From NCBI RefSeq assembly GCF_003293745.1, contig NZ_PTLZ01000002.1, forward strand, positions 372,001 through 436,000: a stretch of 64,000 nucleotides of DNA. The letters run 5' to 3'. Origin of the DNA: Herminiimonas fonticola (GTDB lineage Bacteria > Pseudomonadota > Gammaproteobacteria > Burkholderiales > Burkholderiaceae_D). Made by a program: the position numbers and the translations under genes. The notes below the pieces were generated by a model. It had not been told where the DNA came from. It did no database searches and worked only from the letters and a program-made list of their open reading frames with translations. Below, piece by piece: positions 18,777-28,205 of this stretch. How positions within the stretch are numbered: the first letter of the stretch is position 1; each line of letters starts with the position of its first letter.

Positions 18777-19631
18777 ATGGCACTCGCAAAATTTGAGTTG
18801 AAAGATATACATGACTCATATTTGTCGCGTCCAACTAAACCGCAAATGTCTCCATATGGTTTCAATTTAGTCGGAAGTAAATCAATGCATCATATTGCGA
18901 TGCAGCGAGGTGAGTTTGAGTCGGAAGAAACAGCGCTCTTTATGAAACAGTTTCAGCAAGCGGATGTATTTGTCGATGTGGGGGCTAATATTGGATTCTA
19001 TTCTTGTCTTGCTAAATCTGTAGGGAAGCACGTCATTGCTGTATAACCGCTGCCTCGGAATTTCGGATGTTTAGTAGCTAATTTATTAGCTAATGCATGG
19101 GACGATGTTGAGGTATTTCCGCTTGGACTCAGCAAGAAGCCAGGCTTGGCAACCTTATACGGTACTTCCCGTACTGGTGCATCATTGATTGGGAGTTGCG
19201 CAGGAGCATCTCAGTTCTTCCATCGTACAATTGCACTTTCCACGTTGGATATATTGCTTGGAAGTCGTTTTAATGGAAAGAAAGTATTTATAAAAATTGA
19301 TGTTGAAGGCGTGGAGTATGAGGTACTACTTGGGGCTTTGGTGACAATGGATATGAATCCAAAGCCTACGTGGGTGATAGAGATATGTTTGAATGAATAT
19401 CATCCAGATGGGATAAATCCTCACTTTCAGGATATGTTCAATTTGTTCTGGCAGCGTGGATACGAAGTGTGTACAGCAGATGAAAATAATAAATTGATCC
19501 AGCCGGAAGATGTTGCTCGATGGGTTCAAGAAGGCAGGTGTGATTCGGGAATGATTAATTATAAATCCCCCCCTTCTGATGTTATTGAGTCTGGTTCTAG
19601 ATTTTTGCAAAGTAGGGTCTTCGGCTTTTAA
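18777..19631 (+). pseudogene. FkbM-family methyltransferase interrupted by a nonsense codon
   Basis: Reading 18777-19631 in one frame gives a complete FkbM-type SAM-dependent methyltransferase of about 284 residues, except for a TAA at 19044-19046 (codon 90). Before the stop is VFVDVGANIGFYSCLAKSVG (SAM motif I). After it, in the same frame, PLPRNFGCLVANLLAN and KVFIKIDVEGVEYEVLLGAL continue the family pattern. The family usually has Glu at the stop position (VIAxEPLP), so one GAA to TAA change explains the break. No frameshift is needed. An internal restart at 19146 would lack the SAM site. The 132 bp between wzx and this gene holds only a 30-codon overlapping ORF. It could also be a sequencing error. 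Confidence 0.85.
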
Positions 19632-19713
19632 GCTAATTTTTAATGTCTCGATAGACATCAATTTACCAATTTCATCAGTATTAGATGTTGGTAAATAAAA
19701 CGGTGAGGAAAAT

Positions 19714-20427
19714 ATGGTAATGGAAGTATTGCAGAATAAATCGCAAATCGACGAATCTAGAGCTGCGTTAGTAAAGAAAGGTGCTTCTGCTATTGAATCG
19801 CCATTTCGTTCTTTTTTAAGACGTTATCGTTTGGCCGGCGGTATCGTATTGGGTGACCATGTCAAGAGCTGGGATGTATTGGCTAGTCTGAATTTTATCG
19901 AAAAGCATGTCCAAAAAAACGAATCTATATTAGATATCGGTTGTTATGCATCTGAGATAGTTGTTGCGCTTCATAAATCTGGTTATAAGAATTTGACTGG
20001 CGCAGACTTGAATCCCGACTTGACGCAAATGCCATACAACGATTCCATTCGCTACGAAATTACTAATTTTATGCAAACGCCGTTTGTTGAAGGTTCGTTC
20101 AAGGCCATTACGTCTATTTCTGTCATAGAGCATGGATTTGATGGCGATGCATTGTTAAAAGAGACGTCTCGCCTTCTTCAATCTGGTGGATACTTTATTG
20201 CCTCTTTTGATTACTGGCCAGAAAAAATAGATACAAGCGAGATTAAATTTTTCGGTATGGATTGGAAGATCTTTTCCAAAAAAGACGTTGCCGATTTTAT
20301 TCAACAGGCGGCTGATTATGGTATGACGCCAGTTGGTGAACTTCATTATGAAGCTCAAGAAACACCAATAGAATGCGGTGGCAAAAAATATACTTTTGGT
20401 TGGTTGGTGCTTCAAAAAACTGTTTAA
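19714..20427 (+). CDS. SAM-dependent methyltransferase (class I)
   Basis: This 237-residue protein has a class I methyltransferase core: ESILDIGCYASEIVVALHKSG (motif I, around residues 70-90), the acidic end of beta 2 in LTGADLNPDLTQ, and SFKAITSISVIEHGFD (motif IV-like). The C-terminal half resembles Methyltransf_11/25 proteins of polysaccharide clusters. Substrate is unknown; O-methylation of a sugar or of the chain end is plausible. GxGxG is replaced by DIGCYAS, which is degenerate. The next gene starts 1 bp after its stop. Confidence 0.75.
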   Translation: MVMEVLQNKSQIDESRAALVKKGASAIESPFRSFLRRYRLAGGIVLGDHVKSWDVLASLNFIEKHVQKNESILDIGCYASEIVVALHKSGYKNLTGADLNPDLTQMPYNDSIRYEITNFMQTPFVEGSFKAITSISVIEHGFDGDALLKETSRLLQSGGYFIASFDYWPEKIDTSEIKFFGMDWKIFSKKDVADFIQQAADYGMTPVGELHYEAQETPIECGGKKYTFGWLVLQKTV

Positions 20428-20428
20428 C

Positions 20429-21499
20429 GTGCGAGTGCTCATAGTGGCGGGATCTTATCCGCCAGACAAATGCGGGGTCGGGGACTATACCGCGCAATTG
20501 GCGAACGCCTTGGCGGCGAGGCCAGGGATCGAGGTGGCGGTTCTTACCAGCTTGTCTGCGGGTATTCCATCGGACTTGACGGAAGTTAAAGTATTCCGTG
20601 TGATGCAGAATTGGCGACTCAGAAACGTCTTGCAGATAAAGCAGGTGATTTCTAAATTCCGACCTGATGTTGTTCATATTCAATACCCGACACAAGGATA
20701 CAACGGTCGACTTCCTCAGGTGTTCCCAGTTGTTATGCGGTTGTTGGGTTTTCCTGTTGTTCAAACTTGGCACGAACATTATGTTGAATGCAGTGCGGTC
20801 AATTGGTTGAATTTACTGGCGTGTAATGGCTTGGTTTATGTGCGGCCTGATTTGGTGTCGAAGCTTCCTCATTGGATACAAGTGAGGCTCCGAAAAACTC
20901 CTTTAGTTTATATTCCCAATGCATCTACGATTCCAGTGGCGCGCTTAAGTGTGGAGCAAGAACATAGTATTAAATGGGAGTTATCTGGCGGTAAACCAAT
21001 TGTTTGTTATTTTGGCTTTGCATATCCAAATAAAGGAGTAGAGCGGTTATTTACGATTGCGGATCCAAGTAAACATCATCTCGTTTTAATCTGTGATTTG
21101 AATGATGAACATCCTTATCAAGCAACGATTTTACGTTTGATGGAACAGGCGGCGTGGAAGGGACGTGTGACGGTTACCGGATTCCAGTCAGCACAACGCG
21201 TGGGGGAAATCCTTGCTGTTGCGGATGCGGTCCTCTTTCCTTTTCCTAACGGTGCGGGCGAATGGAATACTTCTTTGAAAGCGGCTGAGGAAGCCGGTGC
21301 ATTTACAGTGGCTACGACACAAGATAATGATTTATTCGGATACCACGAATCAAAAAATATTTATTTTGCCGATTGCGATCAAATATCGGAAATGCAGGTT
21401 GCATTACATCGATATTTAGGTACTCGTAAGAAGCCTATGATAAAAAATGTATGGGAAGAAGTTGCGATGAAGCATGAGCAATTGTATCGAACTCTTTAA
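20429..21499 (+). CDS. Glycosyltransferase family 4-like protein
   Basis: This 356-residue GT-B glycosyltransferase starts VRVLIVAGSYPPDKCGVGDYTAQL, the glycine-rich acceptor-side motif of GT4 enzymes. The C-terminal donor domain has IVCYFGFAYPNKGVERLF and the region SLKAAEEAGAFTVAT, where GT4 proteins carry the E-x7-E motif. The GTG at 20429, right after the previous stop, matches the family N-terminus; a start at 20378 would overlap the methyltransferase and add an unrelated leader. Donor and acceptor sugars cannot be read from sequence. Confidence 0.82.
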   Translation: MRVLIVAGSYPPDKCGVGDYTAQLANALAARPGIEVAVLTSLSAGIPSDLTEVKVFRVMQNWRLRNVLQIKQVISKFRPDVVHIQYPTQGYNGRLPQVFPVVMRLLGFPVVQTWHEHYVECSAVNWLNLLACNGLVYVRPDLVSKLPHWIQVRLRKTPLVYIPNASTIPVARLSVEQEHSIKWELSGGKPIVCYFGFAYPNKGVERLFTIADPSKHHLVLICDLNDEHPYQATILRLMEQAAWKGRVTVTGFQSAQRVGEILAVADAVLFPFPNGAGEWNTSLKAAEEAGAFTVATTQDNDLFGYHESKNIYFADCDQISEMQVALHRYLGTRKKPMIKNVWEEVAMKHEQLYRTL

Positions 21500-21512
21500 G
21501 GCTGATTGATTT

Positions 21513-22538
21513 ATGCTCATTAAATTGACAATCTGTATTCCCGTTTATAACTGTGCTGCGTTTTTAGGGCAGGCCTTAGACTCCATTCTGCCGCAGGCTA
21601 AAGAAGGGGTTGAGGTTGTTGTTTATGATGGTGGTTCTACCGATGCGACTCCTGTTTTGATGGAATGCTATACCAATTTGTGGGCAAATCTGCATTACCA
21701 TCGAGGCAGTGAGCGTGGCGGGATTGATGCGGATATGGCAACGTGTGTTGAGTTCGCACAAGGGAAGTATTGTTGGCTGTTCAGTGGCGATGACGTGATG
21801 CGTCCAGGTGCTATTGAGTGCTTATTTGAATGGCTAAAACAAGAAAAAGATGTCTATATTTGCAGGCATACCATTTGCAATAAAAATATGGTCATTTCGC
21901 ATGAGCATCCCGTATTGTCTCTTGATCAGACATTTTCAGCAGATTTTATCAATTCCGGCGAACGTCTTGAATGGTTTCGGCGTGCAGCTACTACAGAAGC
22001 ATTTTTCAGTTTTATCAGCGGAATAATTGTTCGTAGAGAGAAATGGCAGAGTGGCGAATTGCCTGTGGCCTTTAGCAAAAGCTGCTGGGGGCATGTTGCG
22101 CGGCTTTTCGGCTTGGCTGCTTCGGGATTGAAAGTTTGCTATGTCGCTGAGGTTTGGCTAGATCAGCGTGGAGAGAATGATTCATTCGCGGACAAGGGGA
22201 TTGTCAATCGGTTTAGGATTGGTATTGAAGGATACCATCGGTTAGCGGATACATTTTTTGGACATGAGAGCGAAGAAGCTTTTCATGTCAGGCGAGTAAT
22301 CCAGAATGAATTTGGTTTGAAGACATTTATGTTGATAAAAATTCAATGTATGAAATATCCGATACGAGAGAGTAGGCAGGAGTTAGACAGATTGGTGCGA
22401 ATGACGTATTGCGATAGCCTGTTCATTCCAAAAATAAAGTGTTTTATATACTTCGGAACTCCATATTTCTTCTTGGGTGTACTTAGAGCACTCTATCAAC
22501 CTGTCAAATGGATGCGCAGGTTGTTGCACAATGCTTGA
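21513..22538 (+). CDS. Family 2 glycosyltransferase
   Basis: This 341-residue GT-A glycosyltransferase has the N-terminal LTICIPVYNCAAFLGQALDSIL, the VVVYDGGSTDATPVLMECY segment and the metal-binding DxD-like FSGDDVMRPGAI. The C-terminus is hydrophobic (YFFLGVLRALYQPV) and may sit on the membrane. It resembles the next gene in layout, so the two may be an old duplication. Its last 8 bp overlap the next start. Confidence 0.85.
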   Translation: MLIKLTICIPVYNCAAFLGQALDSILPQAKEGVEVVVYDGGSTDATPVLMECYTNLWANLHYHRGSERGGIDADMATCVEFAQGKYCWLFSGDDVMRPGAIECLFEWLKQEKDVYICRHTICNKNMVISHEHPVLSLDQTFSADFINSGERLEWFRRAATTEAFFSFISGIIVRREKWQSGELPVAFSKSCWGHVARLFGLAASGLKVCYVAEVWLDQRGENDSFADKGIVNRFRIGIEGYHRLADTFFGHESEEAFHVRRVIQNEFGLKTFMLIKIQCMKYPIRESRQELDRLVRMTYCDSLFIPKIKCFIYFGTPYFFLGVLRALYQPVKWMRRLLHNA

Positions 22539-23568
22539 GTCTCCTAAATTATCTATTTGTCTCGCTACGTATAACAGAGGGATGTTCATTGGAGAGACTC
22601 TAGATTCGATTTTAAGTCAGTTGCAGCCGGGTGTAGAGCTTGTGGTTGTGGACGGCGCATCTCCTGATAATACCTCCGAGGTAATGGCGCAGTACTTACA
22701 GCGTTATCCGCAAATTCGATATTATCGTGAGCAGGAAAATTCCGGCATTGATAAAGATTATGACAAAGCCGTGGGCTATGCGAAAGGTGAGTTCTGTTGG
22801 TTAATGACAGACGATGATTTGCTTCATCCTAGTGCCATCAATCGAGTGATTGTTACATTGGAGGATGAGCTTGATCTCGTTGTTGTTAATGCGGAAGTCA
22901 AGAATGCAGATTTTTCAAAAACCTTGGATGCAACGTTAATTAAGTTACCTGCTGATAAAAAATTTGATGCTCGGAATAATGAGGATTTTTTTGAAAAAAC
23001 AGTGCAAGGACTTTCATTTATTGGTTGCGTAATTATCCGGCGAGAGTTGTGGCTATCTAGGAATCGCACGCTTTATTACGGTACGTTATTTATCCATGTT
23101 GGAGTGATTTTTCAAGATCCAGTGGTTGTAAAATCGACCGTCATTTCTGAGCCCTTAATTACGATTCGCTATGGCAACGCAATGTGGACGCCCCGTAGCT
23201 TTGAAATATGGATGTTTAAATGGCCGGAATTGATTTGGTCATTCAACGCATATTCGGAGAAAACAAAAGCGCTTGTCTACCCACGCGAGCCGTGGAGAAA
23301 AATTCGATTGCTTGCGTTGTATCGTGCACTTGGCGGATATGGCATGACTGAATATCGGAAATTCTTATTGGGGAAAGTATTCGGTTTGTTGCGCTTGCAG
23401 TGTCTATTTGTTGCCATTGTTCCTGCGATAGCGATGAATATGCTGATCAGTTTGCACTGCGTTTTGATAAACCGTAGCGCAAAGTCCGCAATGTATAGTC
23501 TCTTAAAGAGCCGTCATGCGAATTTGGTAACAAGATTCGCAGCAAATATTTTGGATGTTGGCAACTAA
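22531..23568 (+). CDS. Family 2 glycosyltransferase
   Basis: This 345-residue GT-A enzyme has KLSICLATYNRGMFIGETLD at the N-terminus, LVVVDGASPDNTSEVMAQYL and the DxD-type motif MTDDDLLHPSAI. The C-terminal third contains a hydrophobic stretch (LQCLFVAIVPAIAMNMLISL). The ATG at 22531 overlaps the previous gene by 8 bp and gives the standard family start. The two adjacent GT2 genes share the pattern of DGGS/DGAS plus DDD/GDD motifs. Sugar specificity is unknown. Confidence 0.85.
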   Translation: MLESPKLSICLATYNRGMFIGETLDSILSQLQPGVELVVVDGASPDNTSEVMAQYLQRYPQIRYYREQENSGIDKDYDKAVGYAKGEFCWLMTDDDLLHPSAINRVIVTLEDELDLVVVNAEVKNADFSKTLDATLIKLPADKKFDARNNEDFFEKTVQGLSFIGCVIIRRELWLSRNRTLYYGTLFIHVGVIFQDPVVVKSTVISEPLITIRYGNAMWTPRSFEIWMFKWPELIWSFNAYSEKTKALVYPREPWRKIRLLALYRALGGYGMTEYRKFLLGKVFGLLRLQCLFVAIVPAIAMNMLISLHCVLINRSAKSAMYSLLKSRHANLVTRFAANILDVGN

Positions 23569-23569
23569 A

Positions 23570-24529
23570 ATGAAGAGTGCTCTTATTACCGGGTTAACAG
23601 GACAGGATGGGCTGTATTTGGCTGAGTTGTTATTGGAGAAGGGTTATCGAATCATCGGTGCTGTACGAGACGTACTTAGTGCAGAACGAAGAATCCCAGC
23701 TCATTTAAAAATAGTTGAGCTTGTTGAATGGGACATGCTGGATCAGCAGAAGATGATAGAAGTTCTGTCGCATTATCGACCCACGGAAGTATATAACTTT
23801 GCGGCGTATTCGTCTGGGGTGGGGATGTATGACGATCCGGTTGGGATCGGTGATGTCAATGGTCTAGCGGTCGCTCGTACACTTGAAGCGATCCGGATTG
23901 TCGATATAAAAATCCGGTTTTGCCAGGCATCCAGCCGGGAAATATTTGGTGCTGCGCTCGATAGTCCCCAAACTGAAGATACCTTAGTGAATCCGCGTAG
24001 TCCGTACGGCGCGGCCAAATTATATGCTGATTCTATGAATCGTATATACCGGGAGCACTATGGCATGTATGCGTGCTCTGCGATTTTATTCAATCATGAA
24101 AGTCCGCGTCGAGGATTGGAGTTTGTCACAAGAAAAATTACTCACGAAGCTGCGAAGATAAAACTAGGCCTGACAAAGGAGCTTCACCTTGGCAATCTTG
24201 ATACAGAACGGGATTGGGGATTTGCTGGTGACACTGTGCACGCAATGTGGCTGATGCTTCAACATACTCATGCGGATGACTATATAGTTGCAACGGGTGA
24301 GACACATTCAGTACGTGAGTTTTGTGAGTGTGCATTTGAGTATTTGGGGCTTGATTATCGGACTTACGTCAGAGAGAACGCTTCTGCTTACCGACCAAGT
24401 GAGCCAGCATTATTGGTCGGTAATGCTAGCAAAGCAAAGCAAAGCCTGGGATGGATGCCACAGGTTGGCTTTAGGGCGTTGGTACATATGATGGTGGCTG
24501 CAGAAATGCGGTCGCTGGAAAAAATTTAA
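23570..24529 (+). CDS. GDP-mannose 4,6-dehydratase-like SDR (Gmd paralogue)
   Basis: This 319-residue extended short-chain dehydrogenase begins MKSALITGLTGQDGLYLAELLLEKGY, matching the Gmd N-terminus. It retains SSREIFG in place of STSELYG, and YGAAKLYAD (Y-x3-K). It is about 40 residues shorter than the gmd product at 16065 and lacks the [12 protein letters not shown] loop, reading IGAVRDVLSAERR instead, so the substrate may differ. It sits 1 bp after a glycosyltransferase and 14 bp before a sugar C-methyltransferase. Possible roles are a second NDP-sugar 4,6-dehydratase, or an epimerase/reductase acting on GDP-4-keto-6-deoxyhexose. The family call is firm and the reaction is not. Confidence 0.8.
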   Translation: MKSALITGLTGQDGLYLAELLLEKGYRIIGAVRDVLSAERRIPAHLKIVELVEWDMLDQQKMIEVLSHYRPTEVYNFAAYSSGVGMYDDPVGIGDVNGLAVARTLEAIRIVDIKIRFCQASSREIFGAALDSPQTEDTLVNPRSPYGAAKLYADSMNRIYREHYGMYACSAILFNHESPRRGLEFVTRKITHEAAKIKLGLTKELHLGNLDTERDWGFAGDTVHAMWLMLQHTHADDYIVATGETHSVREFCECAFEYLGLDYRTYVRENASAYRPSEPALLVGNASKAKQSLGWMPQVGFRALVHMMVAAEMRSLEKI

Positions 24530-24543
24530 AAACTACTTAGGTA

Positions 24544-25794
24544 ATGTCTATGTATAAGAAAATTGAAAAGTGCAGAATTTGCGGCAATACACATTTGGAA
24601 TGTGTATTGGATTTGAACGAGCAGATGTTGACCGGTGTGTTTCCTCGCGAGAAAAACGCGAACGTTACAGTTGGCCCGCTACGTTTGGTTAAATGTGTGG
24701 GGGGAGATGATGTCTGTGGATTATTACAGATGGAGCATTCCTATGATTTGGGTGAGATGTATGGCGAAAATTATGGCTATCGCTCAGGTCTAAATGCCAG
24801 CATGGTGACTCATTTGCATGACAAGGTAAAACGTATCCTTGGCCTCGTTGAGCTAAACAAGGGTGATTTGGTTATCGATATAGGTAGTAATGATAGTACT
24901 ACGCTACAGGCTTATCCTTCGTCAGGTCCCGTGTTGGTTGGTGTTGATCCGACAGGCGTTAAATTTCATAGTTACTACCCTTCCCATATTCAATTAATTC
25001 CTGACTTCTTTTCTTCAACATTGGTGGAAGCTCGTTTCCCAGGGAAGAAGGCAAAAGTAGTTACTTCGTTTTCCATGTTTTACGATCTTGAGGACCCTTT
25101 GGGGTTTATGCAGCAAGTGTATGGGGTGTTAGCGGATGATGGGGTCTGGGTATTTGAACAGAGTTATATGCCGACCATGCTCGATACTAATTCGTACGAC
25201 ACGGTTTGCCATGAACATCTCGAATTCTACGCGCTGCGCCAGATAAAATGGATGGCAGACAAAGTTGGATTCAAAATTGTTGATGTGGAGTTTAACGACA
25301 TAAATGGGGGTAGTTTTTCAGTCACTGTGGCGAAATCTAACGGAGACCTAACGATTGTTCCTTCTGTTCAGAAGATTCTTGATGATGAACGTTTGAAGGG
25401 ATTGGATACGTTGGTGCCGTATCAGGAATTTGCGGAGCGCGTTGTTAAGACAAAACGGGATCTTCTGAAATTTATTGAAACAGCACATGCCGAAAACAAA
25501 ACAGTGGCTGTTCTTGGTGCTTCGACGAAAGGCAATGTGTTATTGCAATACTGTGGTTTAACGACAAAACAAGTTGAATTTGTTGGTGAGGTTAACCCGG
25601 AAAAATTTGGTTGTTATACACCAGGAACATGGCTTCCCATTATCCCGGAGCAGGAGCTTTTGGATAAAAAACCTGATTATATGATTGTGCTTCCTTGGCA
25701 TTTTAAGAATTTCTTTGTGGCAAATAAAAAATTCTCTGGTATGAATCTAGTGTTTCCTTTACCGGAAATAGAAGTCGTAAGGGGTGCTGTTTAA
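24544..25794 (+). CDS. Sugar C-methyltransferase (TylC3/NovU-like)
   Basis: This 416-residue protein has the three-part layout of NDP-4-keto-6-deoxysugar C-methyltransferases. The N-terminus is cysteine-rich and putatively zinc-binding (KCRICGNTHLECVLDL then further Cys near residues 50-60). A SAM-binding domain follows with DLVIDIGSNDSTTLQAYPS. The C-terminal domain has VAVLGASTKGNVLLQYCGL and PDYMIVLPWHFKNFF. Characterised relatives add a methyl group to C3 or C5 of a keto-sugar to make branched sugars. Its position next to a Gmd-like dehydratase suggests a branched 6-deoxyhexose in this polysaccharide. Confidence 0.85.
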   Translation: MSMYKKIEKCRICGNTHLECVLDLNEQMLTGVFPREKNANVTVGPLRLVKCVGGDDVCGLLQMEHSYDLGEMYGENYGYRSGLNASMVTHLHDKVKRILGLVELNKGDLVIDIGSNDSTTLQAYPSSGPVLVGVDPTGVKFHSYYPSHIQLIPDFFSSTLVEARFPGKKAKVVTSFSMFYDLEDPLGFMQQVYGVLADDGVWVFEQSYMPTMLDTNSYDTVCHEHLEFYALRQIKWMADKVGFKIVDVEFNDINGGSFSVTVAKSNGDLTIVPSVQKILDDERLKGLDTLVPYQEFAERVVKTKRDLLKFIETAHAENKTVAVLGASTKGNVLLQYCGLTTKQVEFVGEVNPEKFGCYTPGTWLPIIPEQELLDKKPDYMIVLPWHFKNFFVANKKFSGMNLVFPLPEIEVVRGAV

Positions 25795-25862
25795 TAATAA
25801 ATAGACTTAACCATTTTCTTTTTATTGGTGGGAAAAAATAATCGGAAGTTGAATCTATTATT

Positions 25863-27233
25863 TTGAAGAATTGTAACTGGTTAGAAAAAGTACTCATAGC
25901 AGCGATCATTTTACTTATCGGTGACACGATACTGGGTGGTCCGGTGGGTCTTATCTTCAGAGGTGAGCGTCATTTCATATTGACGCTCATTTTTTTGGTC
26001 AGCTTTTATCTTTGTTTACAAAAATTAACGAAGATATCCATTTTAAAAACTTTGTCCTGGAAAGACTATGTTTTTTGGCCGCTATGGATTTTTCTCATAA
26101 ATTTGATATGGGTTTTAGCTATCCCTATTGTCACAGGTGGTAGTTTAATGTTGGCCATACAAGATGCTCAATCCTTAGCGATATTGCCTATAGCTTCACT
26201 CGTTGCGTGTTCTATGCAACACAAAAAAATATCACTTTTCCTGATGCAGTGGATAACAGGATTAACGGTTATTTTAGCTGCTTGCCAATTCGCTTTATGG
26301 ATTTGGTTGAACTGTTATCCTCAGCCCCCCGAAAATTATTATCATTACATTAAATTAATATTTAACACGGTTGATTCTGTATTCATTTTTTTGCAAGAGC
26401 CTATTAGTGGTGATCATGTGCGTGTGTTTTGGATTAGTTCAATCTGGATAACGGTTGCTGTTTTTATCACGCCGTTAATCATAAATAGTAATAAAAAAAT
26501 ATTTTTGGTAGATCTGATTTTAGGATGTGCAATTTGTGTGACGTTTACAAAAGGGCTTTGGTTGGGGATTTTTGTAGCAATAATTTTTTGTATTGGTGTG
26601 ATGTTATTTTTTATTCGTAGATACACATCTTTTAGCGAGTCACCCATCAATAACTGGTGGTATGGGCTACTTGGACTCGTGTGCTCGATATTTCTTATTA
26701 TGTTTTTGGACTACCTAGTTAATGAACGAATTAGCCTACTTTCGCGGATGTCAATTTTTGAGATAACTGACGCATCGAATAAGGACATGCCAATTAATAA
26801 CGTGATCACCGACAAAAGTACTGCTGAACGAATGTCGCAAACAGGTGCATTGTTAACTAAGTGGGAACAACGTCCCTTTATGGGTTTTGGCTATGGTGCT
26901 TTTGTTTCAGATCATGTGCGTGATCCATCTCGTCCATTTTTATATGAGATGCTTCCATTCGCTCTTTTGATGAAGTTGGGAATAGTTGGCTTCGGTTTGT
27001 ATTTAATTTCTATATGGGGACTGATTTTAAGTGTTTTATATAAAAAGAGAGGTTCATACGAGGGGGTGATGTTTATAGGAACAGTCATCGCTTTTTTTAT
27101 AGCAGCTAACACCAATCCAATTTTATATAGCTTTGTTGGTATGACTGTTGTGTTTTTCATTTTGATATGGTGGATAGAAATGATGCATGCTGCTGGGAAA
27201 GTGCCCGATAATCAAGATAGAAGTGTGCCGTGA
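25863..27233 (+). CDS. O-antigen polymerase/ligase-like membrane protein (Wzy candidate)
   Basis: This protein of about 456 residues has 10-12 hydrophobic segments and one large hydrophilic loop (about residues 280-350) containing RMSQTGALLTKWEQRPFMGFGYGAFV, as in Wzy/WaaL family proteins. It is the only such gene in the cluster, so polymerase of the repeat unit is the most likely role; ligase is the alternative. The start is uncertain: TTG at 25863 lacks a clear ribosome binding site, and the 68-bp gap upstream is very AT-rich. This is among the most AT-rich genes of the window. It overlaps the next start by 4 bp. Confidence 0.75.
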   Translation: MKNCNWLEKVLIAAIILLIGDTILGGPVGLIFRGERHFILTLIFLVSFYLCLQKLTKISILKTLSWKDYVFWPLWIFLINLIWVLAIPIVTGGSLMLAIQDAQSLAILPIASLVACSMQHKKISLFLMQWITGLTVILAACQFALWIWLNCYPQPPENYYHYIKLIFNTVDSVFIFLQEPISGDHVRVFWISSIWITVAVFITPLIINSNKKIFLVDLILGCAICVTFTKGLWLGIFVAIIFCIGVMLFFIRRYTSFSESPINNWWYGLLGLVCSIFLIMFLDYLVNERISLLSRMSIFEITDASNKDMPINNVITDKSTAERMSQTGALLTKWEQRPFMGFGYGAFVSDHVRDPSRPFLYEMLPFALLMKLGIVGFGLYLISIWGLILSVLYKKRGSYEGVMFIGTVIAFFIAANTNPILYSFVGMTVVFFILIWWIEMMHAAGKVPDNQDRSVP

Positions 27234-28144
27234 AGTTGACTCCGACTGTTGTACTACTCGCTACTTATAATGGCGAAAAATATTTAGTAGATTTTTTGGA
27301 GAGCCTTTGCAGGCAATCTGAGAAAAATTTTAAAGTGATCGTTAGAGATGACGGATCAACCGATAACACTTTGCACATTCTGGAAAGTTACCAGGACAAA
27401 CTCCAGATTGAAATAATGGAATCTGTAAAGCGACTTGGCCCAGCTTTTAGCTTTCTAGAGCTACTGAAGTGCTGCGGAGATCAGTTCGATTTTTATTTTT
27501 TTGCTGATCAGGATGATTATTGGCACGCATCAAAAATTGAACGAGCGATTGATAAACTTGCATCGTGTAAGAACGGAGTGGGCTTGTACTGTTCGCGGTT
27601 AGAGTATGTTGATCAGAATCTCGCTCATATTAATTACTCAAGAATTCCTGAGGAAATTTCTTTTGAAAATGCACTTGTGGAAAATATTGCTACAGGTTGT
27701 ACGGTTGCGATCAATGGCGCTGCTAGACGACTGATTATCGACAATCCACCAATGCAACTCATCATGCATGATTGGTGGTTTTATATTGTGGTGGTTGCGT
27801 TTGGCAAGGTTATTTACGATCCATTTCCATCAATTAAATATCGTCAGCATGGCAACAATACGATTGGTGCTGCAACTAATATAGTGCAAGATTTCAAACG
27901 CAGATTGCGTCGTTTTATCAGGAGTGATGGTGGCATTTTTGGTATTGCAAAACAGGCCATCGAACTTAAACGATGCTTTTCCAGTGCGTTTGAGAAAAAG
28001 CAGTTGAGGTTAGTCAATAGCATAATTGATGGGAAAGATTGCATTCCTAAAAGGGTATCACTTGCATTCTTCTCGAAATTTGTTCGTCAACGATGGTTTG
28101 ATACTTTTATCCTCCGAGTTTTATTTTTGACTGGACGATTTTGA
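27230..28144 (+). CDS. Family 2 glycosyltransferase (rhamnosyltransferase-like)
   Basis: This 304-residue GT-A enzyme has TVVLLATYNGEKYLVDFLES, VIVRDDGSTDNTLHIL and the DxD motif in FFADQDDYWHASKIE. The ADQDD(Y/V)W variant is common in the rhamnosyltransferase-type GT2 proteins near rfb genes, which fits the dTDP-rhamnose pathway downstream. The start is GTG, inside the stop of the polymerase candidate. A 61-bp gap follows. Confidence 0.83.
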   Translation: MKLTPTVVLLATYNGEKYLVDFLESLCRQSEKNFKVIVRDDGSTDNTLHILESYQDKLQIEIMESVKRLGPAFSFLELLKCCGDQFDFYFFADQDDYWHASKIERAIDKLASCKNGVGLYCSRLEYVDQNLAHINYSRIPEEISFENALVENIATGCTVAINGAARRLIIDNPPMQLIMHDWWFYIVVVAFGKVIYDPFPSIKYRQHGNNTIGAATNIVQDFKRRLRRFIRSDGGIFGIAKQAIELKRCFSSAFEKKQLRLVNSIIDGKDCIPKRVSLAFFSKFVRQRWFDTFILRVLFLTGRF

Positions 28145-28205
28145 GCCAGGTTGCTTATATTGCATAAAGCATTTTTAGCATACAAAATTAACGAAGCACA
28201 TTGAC

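Noticed and set aside
18704-18796. A 30-codon ORF overlapping the start of the FkbM pseudogene
   Set aside because: It is in a different frame, too short to be the missing N-terminus, and the 18777 start already gives a normal FkbM length.
23570-24529. Calling this gene a second gmd outright
   Set aside because: The Gmd-specific loop after the nucleotide-binding motif is absent and the protein is about 40 residues shorter, so only the SDR family and Gmd likeness are claimed.
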